Origin: an uncultured Clostridia bacterium
GTDB taxonomy: Bacteria; Bacillota; Clostridia; Christensenellales; UBA1242
Direction: 5' to 3'
NCBI GenBank assembly: GCA_944351415.1
Contig: CALVPQ010000009.1
Span: 1-53,509 of the forward strand
DNA: 53,509 nt
Part shown: positions 33,547-42,872 of the stretch, piece by piece
How positions within the stretch are numbered: the stretch's first letter is position 1
Layout of the letters: every line of letters starts with the position of its first letter
Made by a program: the position numbers and the translations under genes
The notes under the pieces: generated by a model
Seen by the model: the letters and a program-made list of their open reading frames with translations, nothing else
What the model was told of the DNA's origin: nothing
The model's database searches: none

Positions 33547-33756
33547 ATGGTAAATAGTTATACTGTTTTAGCCATGCAAGACCTTTTAGTGAAAGGTCTA
33601 TCAGCCTTAACATTTGTCAAATTTGACCACTCCTTAAACCTACATGAAATTAATTCACACGGACAAGCCGTGAATACATATATACAACTGAATATGTCAA
33701 AAGTAGACGAGTGTGCTGAGCCCTTAAGTAAGGGGCGACGAACATGGCTAGACTAA
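33547..33756 (+). CDS. Small leader ORF overlapping the start of the next gene
   Basis: The ORF encodes 69 residues (MVNSYTVLAMQDLL to GRRTWLD) with no recognised domain. AGGGGG lies seven bases before ATG 33547, a good ribosome binding site. Its stop (33754-33756) lies inside the next gene, overlapping its start by 13 bp. The same stretch contains several hairpins (33579-33599; 33653-33675; 33720-33736). So it may be a real short protein, a translated leader that couples expression, or a structured RNA that happens to be free of stops. I favour a coupling leader, at moderate confidence. Confidence 0.45.
   Translation: MVNSYTVLAMQDLLVKGLSALTFVKFDHSLNLHEINSHGQAVNTYIQLNMSKVDECAEPLSKGRRTWLD
33720..33736 (+). 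promoter_or_regulatory. Hairpin sequestering the ribosome binding site of the 498-residue protein gene
   Basis: GCCCTT (33720-33725) can pair with AAGGGGC (33730-33736, one bulged G). The right strand AAGGGG is the ribosome binding site of ATG 33744, eight bases downstream. Ribosomes finishing the small ORF would open the hairpin, so the two genes look translationally coupled. Confidence 0.55.
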
Positions 33757-35240
33757 GAGATAAAAAGAATAAAACTGCTTTAAACAGTGATGATATTAAA
33801 CTTAATAATAAAACAAATTATGATGCAGAGATGCATCAGTCTTTTGTTGATTATAATGTTCAAAACGAAACAATTTTAAGTGATGAAAATCATCAGAATA
33901 TAGATAATGAGATAAACTTAAATAGTAGCGAAGATGATTTATTAGAAAATTCACAAACTATAAATGCTATTCCCCTTTCAAATAAAGGTGAAAAGAAAAA
34001 AAACGGTGGGAAAAATAGCAAAAAGAAAAACACTAGTGAAAAAAGCAATGCAAGCGAAAACGAAGAAGAGCAAAATGCTTTGACTAATGAGGATTATAAA
34101 AAGATTGAAGAGCTTATGCAGAACCCTGGTCTTTATGAAAAATCTTCTCAGCAAAGTTCTGAAACAATAGAAGAAGATGATAGCAGTGTTGTGGACGTTG
34201 CTCTTCAAGAACTTAGTAAAGATGGAAATAAAAATTTTAGGCTTTCCAAAAAAACTGCCAAAAGACATGATAGTAGCAATATTAAGAAAAGTGCTAAGCC
34301 TAAGAAAGTTGTTAAAAAAAGTTTCAAGCAAAGAATGAAAACACTTGGAGTTTTGATTGTTCTTGGTGTGTTTACTGGAAGTGGGCTTGGCGTGTGGTAT
34401 TTTAATAGTGTGCTAAGACCTAATGTAAACTATGATGACTACATTATTTCTGACTATGTTGTGACAGCTAACGAAGTGCTTGAAAGCACTTTTGGTATAA
34501 GCACTAATCAAGAAAATTGGCTGGAAGATATTAGAACTGCTCCGCAATATGAGCAGTATAAAGATTACACCCCACTTAACCTTTCTCCAGCACAGAACTT
34601 TATTTTAGCTGAATATAATGCAACCTTAGCTAACACCTTCCATGCCGTGGGAAATGGAAAGGTTGAAACAATTGCAACTCAATCTGTTTATAGTGAAAAG
34701 AACTATGATGGAAACAGATATACCTTTGAAAGTATCAGTAAGGGACTTATGCCTATTGCTATCTGCTCAGCTATGAATAAAGGTGCAAATACTGTTGAGC
34801 TTTACTCAGGCTCTGACATTCAGCCTGATGATGCCGTTTGGGGCGAGCCTGAAGTTTATTCTGATGATGAGTATACTGAGCTTGCCGGCTCAACACCTGA
34901 TGCTATTCAACCTTATATAATATCTGACAAAACTATCTTGAGCCAAACCGAAGTTATCTATGATGAAGAAACTGGCTATTACTCATTCACAGTTGAACTT
35001 GACCCTGTGACAAGTGTTCTTAGATATGCAAGACAGGTTCAACAAACAAGTGGACTTAGTCGCCCCCCTGAATTTGATTCTGTTACTCAAACCATCACTA
35101 TTGATGGAGATTGGAATATTATATCTCTTGATATTCGTGAAACCTATAGTGTGGTTGTCATGGGTGTGCCTGCGGATTGTGTTGGAACGCTAACAACATA
35201 CTACTACTTTAATGTAGATGATGTTGTTCTCCCTGTTTAA
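33744..35240 (+). CDS. Membrane-anchored surface protein with a long disordered cytoplasmic N-terminus
   Basis: Residues 1-195 are charged and low in complexity (Lys, Asn, Ser, Glu), with a basic stretch (KKVVKKSFKQRMK) just before a single membrane segment at about 198-222. About 275 residues outside follow, predicted beta-rich, with repeated Tyr and Thr, and ending DDVVLPV. This is a type II topology. Some stretches (FNVDDVVLPV, YYSFTVELDPVT) resemble lipoprotein-sorting-like beta folds, but no family is certain. The gene lies 12 bp upstream of the 2328-residue protein, so the two are probably partners at the cell surface. Confidence 0.65.
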   Translation: MARLRDKKNKTALNSDDIKLNNKTNYDAEMHQSFVDYNVQNETILSDENHQNIDNEINLNSSEDDLLENSQTINAIPLSNKGEKKKNGGKNSKKKNTSEKSNASENEEEQNALTNEDYKKIEELMQNPGLYEKSSQQSSETIEEDDSSVVDVALQELSKDGNKNFRLSKKTAKRHDSSNIKKSAKPKKVVKKSFKQRMKTLGVLIVLGVFTGSGLGVWYFNSVLRPNVNYDDYIISDYVVTANEVLESTFGISTNQENWLEDIRTAPQYEQYKDYTPLNLSPAQNFILAEYNATLANTFHAVGNGKVETIATQSVYSEKNYDGNRYTFESISKGLMPIAICSAMNKGANTVELYSGSDIQPDDAVWGEPEVYSDDEYTELAGSTPDAIQPYIISDKTILSQTEVIYDEETGYYSFTVELDPVTSVLRYARQVQQTSGLSRPPEFDSVTQTITIDGDWNIISLDIRETYSVVVMGVPADCVGTLTTYYYFNVDDVVLPV

Positions 35241-35252
35241 AAGGAGTTTATT

Positions 35253-38200
35253 ATGAGAAAGATTTTTAAAGTTCTATCTTATTCTCTGCTTTATTTAATT
35301 ATTTCAATAGCATCAGCTTATGGTGTTATTACTATTTCGATGAATAATTACAATAAATCACAAAATCCTGATGACCCTACAGTTGTTGTTGCTGAGGAAA
35401 TAACAACCATGATAAACCATATAACTAGTTCTAGTGCTTTGGGGCTTGACCTTGATATTGAAGTTGGAGCAAGTGGGCAGGTTTTTGATATTGCTATTGA
35501 TGGAAATATCGACTTCTCAGATGGTTTTGAAAACTTGGCGGTAGATGCTATTATTAATGTTGCTCTTAGTCAAGATAGCTCCTTTGATATTGGTGTTGTA
35601 TATAAAGATGGCAACTTATATTTTGAACTTCTTAATAATAAGTTCTTTATTGAAACTGATAACTTAATGACTTCGCTAAATCAAGTTCTTGGACTTGTTG
35701 GTGTTGAATTGCCTGATATTGACAGTATTTTAGGTTCCCTTAGTCTTGATAGCATTCTTGGTATGCTTTCAAATTTCGAAGAAATCGTTGCTGAAGATGG
35801 CTCTCTTATACTGCAAGTTGCCCTTCCAGTTGTGGAACAAATTAATCTTATATGCACTCCTGAATATAAACTGACAGGACTTAGCCTTCCACAAGCAACT
35901 ATTGAAGGTGTTGAGCTCGCTGTGAATGGTGATATAGACTATCCTGAAGAAGTTATAATTGAAGATGAAGATAGTTCAAACTATATCAATCTTACAAATG
36001 TTATCGACCTTGCCTGTGGTATTATTGACTTTGCTTCCCAAGAACAAATCGGGCTTGAATATAATGTGGTTTATAATAATATAGACCTTGCAGGACGAAT
36101 TGATATTAATATGGCAAGCAAAGCCGTTAGAATTACTCTTGGGCTTGACCAATTAGAGGCTAATTTAATCTTTATTGATAATACACTATATCTTGAAGCC
36201 TACAATATCTATGCTAAGTTTAGCATTGGGCAAGTGGGAGAAGTTGTGACTTTAGTTGAAAAATACTTTAACTTTGACTTGCCTGATGAATTAATTGCAA
36301 GTGTTGTTTCTGCTATTGAAAGTGGTGACTTTAGCGAATTGCTTGATAGTTTTGAATTGCCTGCAATTGACCTTGGCTCTATTGACCTTTCTATTCTTGA
36401 AAGTATTGTTAAAAATGGTGATGTTACTTCTATCTCTATTGCAGATATTGGTAAGATTGATGTGACTTTAAGTGATGGGAAACTTAGCTCTATTGGTTTT
36501 AATGGGCTTGGCGCTAATGCTCTGCTTAGCACAACAAACTTTACTGACTTTGCTTTAACTACTGCTACTGAAAACTACATTGACATTGCTAAACTTATCC
36601 CTACCCTTGATAATATCCTTGCTATTCTACAAAACAACACATTCTCTGGAAGTGCAGTTATCACTTACAAAGAATACAGCTTTGATGTTAACTACACTAT
36701 CCACACACGTGAAAACAACAAGTTTATCACCCTTTCAACTAGTGTGTTTGGACAAAACATTAAACTTAATATCTTTAATAACAAAGCATACCTTGAAATA
36801 AGTGAAACTAAACTTGTTTGCCAGCTTAATAACCTTGAAAATGTTATCAATAAGGTTCTTGCAACTTTTGGTGTTGAATTTGATAGTTCTTCACTAACTG
36901 ATGGGCTTAAGAGTTTAATCAATAGTGAAATCAATCCACTTTTAATCACAAGCTTTATTGAAAATGAAAATGGTATCTCTATTGCTTTGCTTGATAAACT
37001 TACAATAACTTTAACAAATGCTACAAACGAGCTTAAACTTGATGCAAACTATCAAGACTTAACAGTTAGTGCAAATGTTATTGGCAGTGAGCAAGAACTT
37101 ACTGTTCCAGTTATTACAGAAAGTCAATACTCACCTATTGAAGATATTGTTGATAGTGTGATAAATGTGTATGACTACGTTCTAGCTAAAACTTTCTATC
37201 TAAGCTTTGATGCAAGCTATCAAGATATTAAAGTTGAAGGTGCTTTAAATTATGATGTTAATGGTCTTTCAGCTACTGCTACACTTACCTATCAAAGTTT
37301 AACTGCAAATGTTATGCTTTATGAAAACAAAGTATACATTACAGCAGAAAATATTAAACTTGTGTTCAACTTAAGTGATATTGACTATGTTAAGACCTTC
37401 TTAAATCAATACTTTGGTGTTGATGTTGAGGGTATGCTTAATGAAATCTTAGGTAAGGTTGGAATTAACCTTAATAGTGAAGAAGATAGTGATATGCTTT
37501 CTAGCATATTAAATGGACTTGATATTGAAGCTTTACTTAGTGGTGCTACATTTAATATCTCTACAAACTCTATTACCCTTTCTGCTCTTGATGGACTTGG
37601 TGTTAATATTACTCTTGTAGACAAAATGATTAACAAAATTAATGTTAATTATACAATTACTGGTGAGAATGAAGAGCAAACAACAATTTCAGCAAACCTT
37701 TCAATTGAAAAGGAAATTAATAAATTCTCTGTTGCAGATGAAAGTGAATATATTGATGTTGTTGAACTTCTTGATATTGTAAAAGCATTTATTGACTTTG
37801 CTTCCCAAGAACAACTAGCTATGAATTATCAAGTTAGCTATGACGAATTAATTTTAAGTGGTAAACTTGACTTAAATATTGCAGAAAAAACCGCTAAATT
37901 ATCAATCAACTTAAATGATAGTATAAAGGCAAACGTAATCTACTCAGATGGTATGCTCTACTTTGAAGCCTACAATATCTATGCTAAGTTTAGCATTGGG
38001 CAAGTGGGAGAAGTTGTGACTTTAGTTGAAAAATACTTTAACTTTGACTTGCCTGATGAATTAATTGCAAGTGTTGTTTCTGCTATTGAAAGTGGTGACT
38101 TTAGCGAATTGCTTGATAGTTTTGAATTGCCTGCAATTGACCTTGGCTCTATTGACCTTTCTATTCTTGAAAGTATTGTTAAAAATGGTGATGTTACTTC

Positions 38201-41200
38201 TATCTCTATTGCAGATATTGGTAAGATTGATGTGACTTTAAGTGATGGGAAACTTAGCTCTATTGGTTTTAATGGGCTTGGCGCTAATGCTCTGCTTAGC
38301 ACAACAAACTTTACTGACTTTGCTTTAACTACTGCTACTGAAAACTACATTGACATTGCTAAACTTATCCCTACCCTTGATAATATCCTTGCTATTCTAC
38401 AAAACAACACATTCTCTGGAAGTGCAGTTATCACTTACAAAGAATACAGCTTTGATGTTAACTACACTATCCACACACGTGAAAACAACAAGTTTATCAC
38501 CCTTTCAACTAGTGTGTTTGGACAAAACATTAAACTTAATATCTTTAATAACAAAGCATACCTTGAAATAAGTGAAACTAAACTTGTTTGCCAGCTTAAT
38601 AACCTTGAAAATGTTATCAATAAGGTTCTTGCAACTTTTGGTGTTGAATTTGATAGTTCTTCACTAACTGATGGGCTTAAGAGTTTAATCAATAGTGAAA
38701 TCAATCCACTTTTAATCACAAGCTTTATTGAAAATGAAAATGGTATCTCTATTGCTTTGCTTGATAAACTTACAATAACTTTAACAAATGCTACAAACGA
38801 GCTTAAACTTGATGCAAACTATCAAGACTTAACAGTTAGTGCAAATGTTATTGGCAGTGAGCAAGAACTTACTGTTCCAGTTATTACAGAAAGTCAATAC
38901 TCACCTATTGAAGATATTGTTGATAGTGTGATAAATGTGTATGACTACGTTCTAGCTAAAACTTTCTATCTAAGCTTTGATGCAAGCTATCAAGATATTA
39001 AAGTTGAAGGTGCTTTAAATTATGATGTTAATGGTCTTTCAGCTACTGCTACACTTACCTATCAAAGTTTAACTGCAAATGTTATGCTTTATGAAAACAA
39101 AGTATACATTACAGCAGAAAATATTAAACTTGTGTTCAACTTAAGTGATATTGACTATGTTAAGACCTTCTTAAATCAATACTTTGGTGTTGATGTTGAG
39201 GGTATGCTTAATGAAATCTTAGGTAAGGTTGGAATTAACCTTAATAGTGAAGAAGATAGTGATATGCTTTCTAGCATATTAAATGGACTTGATATTGAAG
39301 CTTTACTTAGTGGTGCTACATTTAATATCTCTTCAAACTCTATTACCCTTTCTGCTCTTGATGGACTTGGTGTTAATATTACTCTTGTAGACAAAATGAT
39401 TAACAAGGTTAATGTTAACTATCAACTCACTGATGGGGAAAATAGTTCTGCCATTAATGCAAATATCACTGTTGAGCAGATGGCTAGTATCTTTAATCCT
39501 GTTGGCGATTATACCGATGTATCAACTATGCTAAGCTATGTTGAACTACTTTTAGATTATGTTAATACTAAAAAGATGCAATTTGGTATAAATGTAAACT
39601 ATGGTGAAAAGAATATTACAGGAAATGTTCAACTTGATATAACTTCTATGCTTCTTATGAGTGCTAGTTTAAGTTCAGAAGATATTGAAAACTTTGACTT
39701 GAATGCAAATATTGAAAATGGCATGTTCTATATTGACTATAGTGGACTTTGTTTGAAGATTGATAATGAAAACTTTAAAGAACTTATCGTTATTGTGCTT
39801 GAAGTTTTAGGTATTGATTCTAATAGTATACCTTTCCTTGAAAATGTTGACCTTGGACTTGATTTCTCTCAAATTGAAACAGACATTGCTTCTCTTGAAA
39901 TTAGTATTGATGACATTGTGAATATCTTAAAGTTGGTTAAAGGTATTGAATTAAAGGATAATAGTCTTGATATAATACTTGACGGAAAATCAATCTATAA
40001 TAACCAAAATGCAAGTGATATGATTATTTCGCTTACTAAGGAAAATGGTGCTATCAAATCTTTGACACTTTCTAATATCTACCTTGACGACACTCTTGAA
40101 ACAAAGATTGATGTTACACTCACCTTTGAAACATTAAGCAAATTTAACTACGTTGACCAAAACAAGAATTATATTGATATTTCTGGCTCAAACGAACTTG
40201 TTAAAGCACTTATCAATATGACAATTGATACAGACTTCCATGTTCAAGGCTCATTTGATATTATCGGTTCTCTTGCTGGTTTTGATATTTCTTGGAATGT
40301 TCCTTTTGATTTCAAAATCAACGTTGTGGGCAAGGGAGATATTGAACTTTATGGTGTTATTGGTGAAATCCCAGCTATGATTGGTGTTAATAATGACGTA
40401 CCTCCACAGGTTGGTGACACAGAAAGCGGTTCTGACAGATACCTTTATATCTATTATAAAGCTGGCTATGTTTATTTCTATAGAAGCGAAAAAGTTGATA
40501 TTATGTTTGGTATTAGCTCTCGAACTTATGAAAAGTGCACTAAAATTTCGATTGATACCCTTCTTGCTGACCCATTCTATTATATTCAATACTGCTTTGG
40601 TTTTACTGATACAATTATGAAAGCTATTAAGGATTCTATGAATAATCCACGCACTGAGCCTATGGACTTTGGTAATATCATATATTCTTTCACAGTTCTA
40701 GACAACAAGAATTTCACAATCAACCTTAATATGCGTGAACTTACAAATAATCCTGACCTTGATAGTTTAATTGTTTCTCTTGGAATTAAAAAAACAGCTG
40801 AAGGGAAAAATTATGTTGGTAAACTTCAACTTAGTTTATATATGCCACTTGCCGATATATTCACTCTTACTCTTTCTACTTCTGATACTCAAATCGTTGA
40901 CTATGGAACAGAAGTTGATATGAGCCCACTTTATGACTTTATCAACAACTATAAATACGGAAATGAAACTGAGTGGGAAGCAAGTAATGGTAATTGGGAG
41001 ATGTCTAGTGAAATTCTTTATCAAGTAAATTTTGTGACAAATAGTAGTGAAACTATTGAAACACAAGATTATCATTATAAAGATGGACTTAATTTACCTA
41101 CACTTTCTGACTATGTTGTTGACGATGGGATAACACACGTGAATTATCACTTTGCTGGCTGGTATGAAGATGAAACTTTTACAACAGAGTTTACAAACGA

Positions 41201-42239
41201 TACCATGCCTAGAGGAGATATAAACTTATATGCTAAGTGGGAACTTACAACTAAAAATTACTATACAATAGATTTTGTTACTTATAGTGACGATAAAATT
41301 GATAGTATAACTAAACTTGAAGGCGAAAGTATAAACATTCCTACACTTACAACAAAAGAAGTTACAGAAGAAAATTTCACTTCATACTACGAATTTGCTG
41401 GTTGGTATACAAGTGGAGATTTTGCTGAAGGCACTTTATTCAATTCAAATATAATGCCTTCTCGCAACACCACCCTTTATGCCAAGTGGAACTTAATAAA
41501 AACTGAATATACACGTCTGGTTAATGTTTATGATGGTGAAGAACTTCTATTGTCAGAACGTTTTAAAGTTGGAGATACAATCGACTTCTCATCTATAGAA
41601 AAAGTGAATGATACAACCAAGTTCTATCTTGACTCATCTTTCACTACAGAGCTAACCAACTTTACAATACAAGATAAAGACCTCAATATTTATATAAGAA
41701 ATATGTATACATTAACCTTTACAAGTGCTTATGGCAACACTAAAACTGTTACACTGCAACTCTATCAAGGCGAAAATATTACCGACAAAATACCAGAACA
41801 AGCAAGTTATGTTTACGATGATGGCACACAAACAGCACAAATAACTTATACTTTTAATGGCTATAATAGCGATACAGTTATGCCGAATCATGATGTTACT
41901 TATAGTGCAGATTGGAATGTTGATGAAAAACTTTATTACACAGTTTCATTCGACCTTAGATGGTATCTTGTTCTTGGTTGCACAGCTGGTAGCAAGATGA
42001 AGGATTCCCCTAGTCCTATCGCTTCGTTCAAAGAGTTAGAAGGAACAACTATTGATTTGAAACAGTATGCACCTACCTGCACAGCTTATTTGACTGCATT
42101 CCCAATAGATGCAAAAAACTTTAAAGCAACATCTTGGGGAACAAGTGCTTGGGGAGATTACACTGATGGTGGAAGCGGATTCACATCAATAACTATCACT
42201 GGCGACACAACCTTGTATGCTTGTTGGGAAAGAGTTTAA
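35253..42239 (+). CDS. Giant surface protein with repeated beta domains and C-terminal InlB B-type repeats
   Basis: The 2328-residue protein has an N-terminal signal or anchor segment (residues 7-28). About 1880 residues of repeated beta-rich domains follow, each with a long hydrophobic helix pair and a short strand phrase like NTLYLEAYNIYAKF or NKAYLEISETKL. These look like LolA/LppX-type half-barrels, inferred from pattern. From about residue 1922 come Listeria-Bacteroides (InlB B) repeats: FAGWYEDETFTTEF with LYAKWEL, FAGWYTSGDF with LYAKWNL, then diverged copies ending LYACWERV. No LPXTG motif is present, so anchoring is probably N-terminal. Residues about 314-794 and 904-1384 are near-identical. 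An AAGGAG site precedes the ATG. Confidence 0.8.
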   Translation: MRKIFKVLSYSLLYLIISIASAYGVITISMNNYNKSQNPDDPTVVVAEEITTMINHITSSSALGLDLDIEVGASGQVFDIAIDGNIDFSDGFENLAVDAIINVALSQDSSFDIGVVYKDGNLYFELLNNKFFIETDNLMTSLNQVLGLVGVELPDIDSILGSLSLDSILGMLSNFEEIVAEDGSLILQVALPVVEQINLICTPEYKLTGLSLPQATIEGVELAVNGDIDYPEEVIIEDEDSSNYINLTNVIDLACGIIDFASQEQIGLEYNVVYNNIDLAGRIDINMASKAVRITLGLDQLEANLIFIDNTLYLEAYNIYAKFSIGQVGEVVTLVEKYFNFDLPDELIASVVSAIESGDFSELLDSFELPAIDLGSIDLSILESIVKNGDVTSISIADIGKIDVTLSDGKLSSIGFNGLGANALLSTTNFTDFALTTATENYIDIAKLIPTLDNILAILQNNTFSGSAVITYKEYSFDVNYTIHTRENNKFITLSTSVFGQNIKLNIFNNKAYLEISETKLVCQLNNLENVINKVLATFGVEFDSSSLTDGLKSLINSEINPLLITSFIENENGISIALLDKLTITLTNATNELKLDANYQDLTVSANVIGSEQELTVPVITESQYSPIEDIVDSVINVYDYVLAKTFYLSFDASYQDIKVEGALNYDVNGLSATATLTYQSLTANVMLYENKVYITAENIKLVFNLSDIDYVKTFLNQYFGVDVEGMLNEILGKVGINLNSEEDSDMLSSILNGLDIEALLSGATFNISTNSITLSALDGLGVNITLVDKMINKINVNYTITGENEEQTTISANLSIEKEINKFSVADESEYIDVVELLDIVKAFIDFASQEQLAMNYQVSYDELILSGKLDLNIAEKTAKLSINLNDSIKANVIYSDGMLYFEAYNIYAKFSIGQVGEVVTLVEKYFNFDLPDELIASVVSAIESGDFSELLDSFELPAIDLGSIDLSILESIVKNGDVTSISIADIGKIDVTLSDGKLSSIGFNGLGANALLSTTNFTDFALTTATENYIDIAKLIPTLDNILAILQNNTFSGSAVITYKEYSFDVNYTIHTRENNKFITLSTSVFGQNIKLNIFNNKAYLEISETKLVCQLNNLENVINKVLATFGVEFDSSSLTDGLKSLINSEINPLLITSFIENENGISIALLDKLTITLTNATNELKLDANYQDLTVSANVIGSEQELTVPVITESQYSPIEDIVDSVINVYDYVLAKTFYLSFDASYQDIKVEGALNYDVNGLSATATLTYQSLTANVMLYENKVYITAENIKLVFNLSDIDYVKTFLNQYFGVDVEGMLNEILGKVGINLNSEEDSDMLSSILNGLDIEALLSGATFNISSNSITLSALDGLGVNITLVDKMINKVNVNYQLTDGENSSAINANITVEQMASIFNPVGDYTDVSTMLSYVELLLDYVNTKKMQFGINVNYGEKNITGNVQLDITSMLLMSASLSSEDIENFDLNANIENGMFYIDYSGLCLKIDNENFKELIVIVLEVLGIDSNSIPFLENVDLGLDFSQIETDIASLEISIDDIVNILKLVKGIELKDNSLDIILDGKSIYNNQNASDMIISLTKENGAIKSLTLSNIYLDDTLETKIDVTLTFETLSKFNYVDQNKNYIDISGSNELVKALINMTIDTDFHVQGSFDIIGSLAGFDISWNVPFDFKINVVGKGDIELYGVIGEIPAMIGVNNDVPPQVGDTESGSDRYLYIYYKAGYVYFYRSEKVDIMFGISSRTYEKCTKISIDTLLADPFYYIQYCFGFTDTIMKAIKDSMNNPRTEPMDFGNIIYSFTVLDNKNFTINLNMRELTNNPDLDSLIVSLGIKKTAEGKNYVGKLQLSLYMPLADIFTLTLSTSDTQIVDYGTEVDMSPLYDFINNYKYGNETEWEASNGNWEMSSEILYQVNFVTNSSETIETQDYHYKDGLNLPTLSDYVVDDGITHVNYHFAGWYEDETFTTEFTNDTMPRGDINLYAKWELTTKNYYTIDFVTYSDDKIDSITKLEGESINIPTLTTKEVTEENFTSYYEFAGWYTSGDFAEGTLFNSNIMPSRNTTLYAKWNLIKTEYTRLVNVYDGEELLLSERFKVGDTIDFSSIEKVNDTTKFYLDSSFTTELTNFTIQDKDLNIYIRNMYTLTFTSAYGNTKTVTLQLYQGENITDKIPEQASYVYDDGTQTAQITYTFNGYNSDTVMPNHDVTYSADWNVDEKLYYTVSFDLRWYLVLGCTAGSKMKDSPSPIASFKELEGTTIDLKQYAPTCTAYLTAFPIDAKNFKATSWGTSAWGDYTDGGSGFTSITITGDTTLYACWERV
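36193..37636 (+). repeat. Internal direct repeat, copy 1 (1444 bp) within the giant gene
   Basis: This block recurs at 37963-39406 (offset 1770 bp). I found a single base difference (37563, giving Thr versus Ser); I compared it by eye, not by alignment. Identity drops sharply outside both ends. Confidence 0.88.
37963..39406 (+). repeat. Internal direct repeat, copy 2 (1444 bp) within the giant gene
   Basis: Second copy of the block at 36193-37636. Silent sites are also identical, so duplication or gene conversion was recent. The flanking 326 bp between the copies are a diverged domain of the same type. Confidence 0.88.
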
Positions 42240-42241
42240 TT

Positions 42242-42277
42242 AAAAAAATAACAGAGATAATTCTCTGTTATTTTTTT
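42242..42277. terminator. Bidirectional terminator after the giant gene
   Basis: A 15-bp perfect stem (42242-42256 with 42263-42277, loop ATAATT) has A and T runs. It serves the giant gene (plus) and the small minE-like gene (minus), whose stop codon it overlaps. Confidence 0.85.
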
Positions 42278-42509
42278 AAGGTTTTATATATCCGTAAGGT
42301 TTTATGCGCTCGGCAGAAAACTCTATCCAAAAAGTGCTGTTTTTGTTCTTTTCCTTTCTAAATCGCACTTTTATATCACTATTAAGCTCTATATAACTTT
42401 CTATTAGTGGTTTTAATTCATCTTCTAACACTTCACATATATGCTGTGGGTCTGGCAATTTATCATTCCTTAAAATATTATTCATTCTTCTTTCTATTCT
42501 ATATTCCAT
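42276..42509 (-). CDS. Possible MinE (cell division topological specificity factor), diverged
   Basis: The 77-residue protein has a charged N-terminal helix (EYRIERRMNNILRNDK). A helix with Pro at its start (PDPQHICEVLEDELKPLIESY) follows, then two strands, IELNSDIKVRFRKEK and STFWIEFSAERIK. That order and spacing fit the MinE topological domain (PE-helix, YVxID..I.V.., then a final strand). It lies downstream of minD on the same strand, the usual place for minE. However, 360 bp with a multi-hairpin element and tandem repeats separate them, and sequence similarity is weak. An AAGGAG site precedes the ATG. Without a structure prediction I hold this only as a possibility. Confidence 0.42.
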   Translation of the reverse strand: MEYRIERRMNNILRNDKLPDPQHICEVLEDELKPLIESYIELNSDIKVRFRKEKNKNSTFWIEFSAERIKPYGYIKP

Positions 42510-42556
42510 ATACTTACTATCTCCTTTTTTTAAAAAACAATATATAAAAAACTTAA

Positions 42557-42674
42557 ATTTTTAGGCAAACTTAAACGAAGTGATAAAGGCACAAAAGTGT
42601 AAGCGATAAGCTTACAAAAGAAAGCAAGACTTTCTTTTAAAAATTAAATGAAATTTAATTTTTGCTTTTGTGCC
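42557..42674 (+). repeat. Multi-hairpin intergenic element C (24-nt box, closing stem, three hairpins)
   Basis: The 24-nt box at 42557-42580 matches that of element B at 22 of 24 positions and is followed by a 7-nt spacer of the same length. A 10-bp closing stem pairs 42588-42597 with 42665-42674. Inside are three hairpins: 7 bp (42598-42616, loop GATAA), 8 bp (42617-42637) and 11 bp (42639-42663, loop GAA). The stem sequences share nothing with element B, but the layout is the same. The 42510-42872 gap contains only this element and the tandem repeat that follows. Confidence 0.75.
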
Positions 42675-42680
42675 GTTTTT

Positions 42681-42784
42681 TAATACAACTTATAATATCT
42701 CTTATTTAATACAACTTATAATATCTCTTATTTAATATAACTTATAATTTCAATTATTTAATACAACTTATAATGTGAGTTATA
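42681..42784 (+). repeat. Four-copy 26-bp tandem repeat after element C
   Basis: Copies begin at 42681, 42707, 42733 and 42759. The first two are identical over 26 bp; the third and fourth differ at several positions. All keep ACTTATAAT. The tail of element B (20353-20371) is 15/19 identical to part of this unit, suggesting that it belongs to the element and was amplified here. Confidence 0.85.
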
Positions 42785-42872
42785 TTTTTGCAACTATATA
42801 AACAACTTTTTCTAATTTTACAAACCACTAAAATAGTAAAATTTTCGCTTTTTAATAGCTAAATAAGGATAT

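Noticed and set aside
36209-39406. ORFs on the minus strand inside the giant gene that occur twice
   Set aside because: They are shadows of the duplicated coding sequence, repeated only because the gene is.
42681-42784. CRISPR array or plasmid replication origin
   Set aside because: The 26-bp copies have no spacers between them, and there is no replication initiator gene nearby. The match to the tail of element B gives a simpler explanation.
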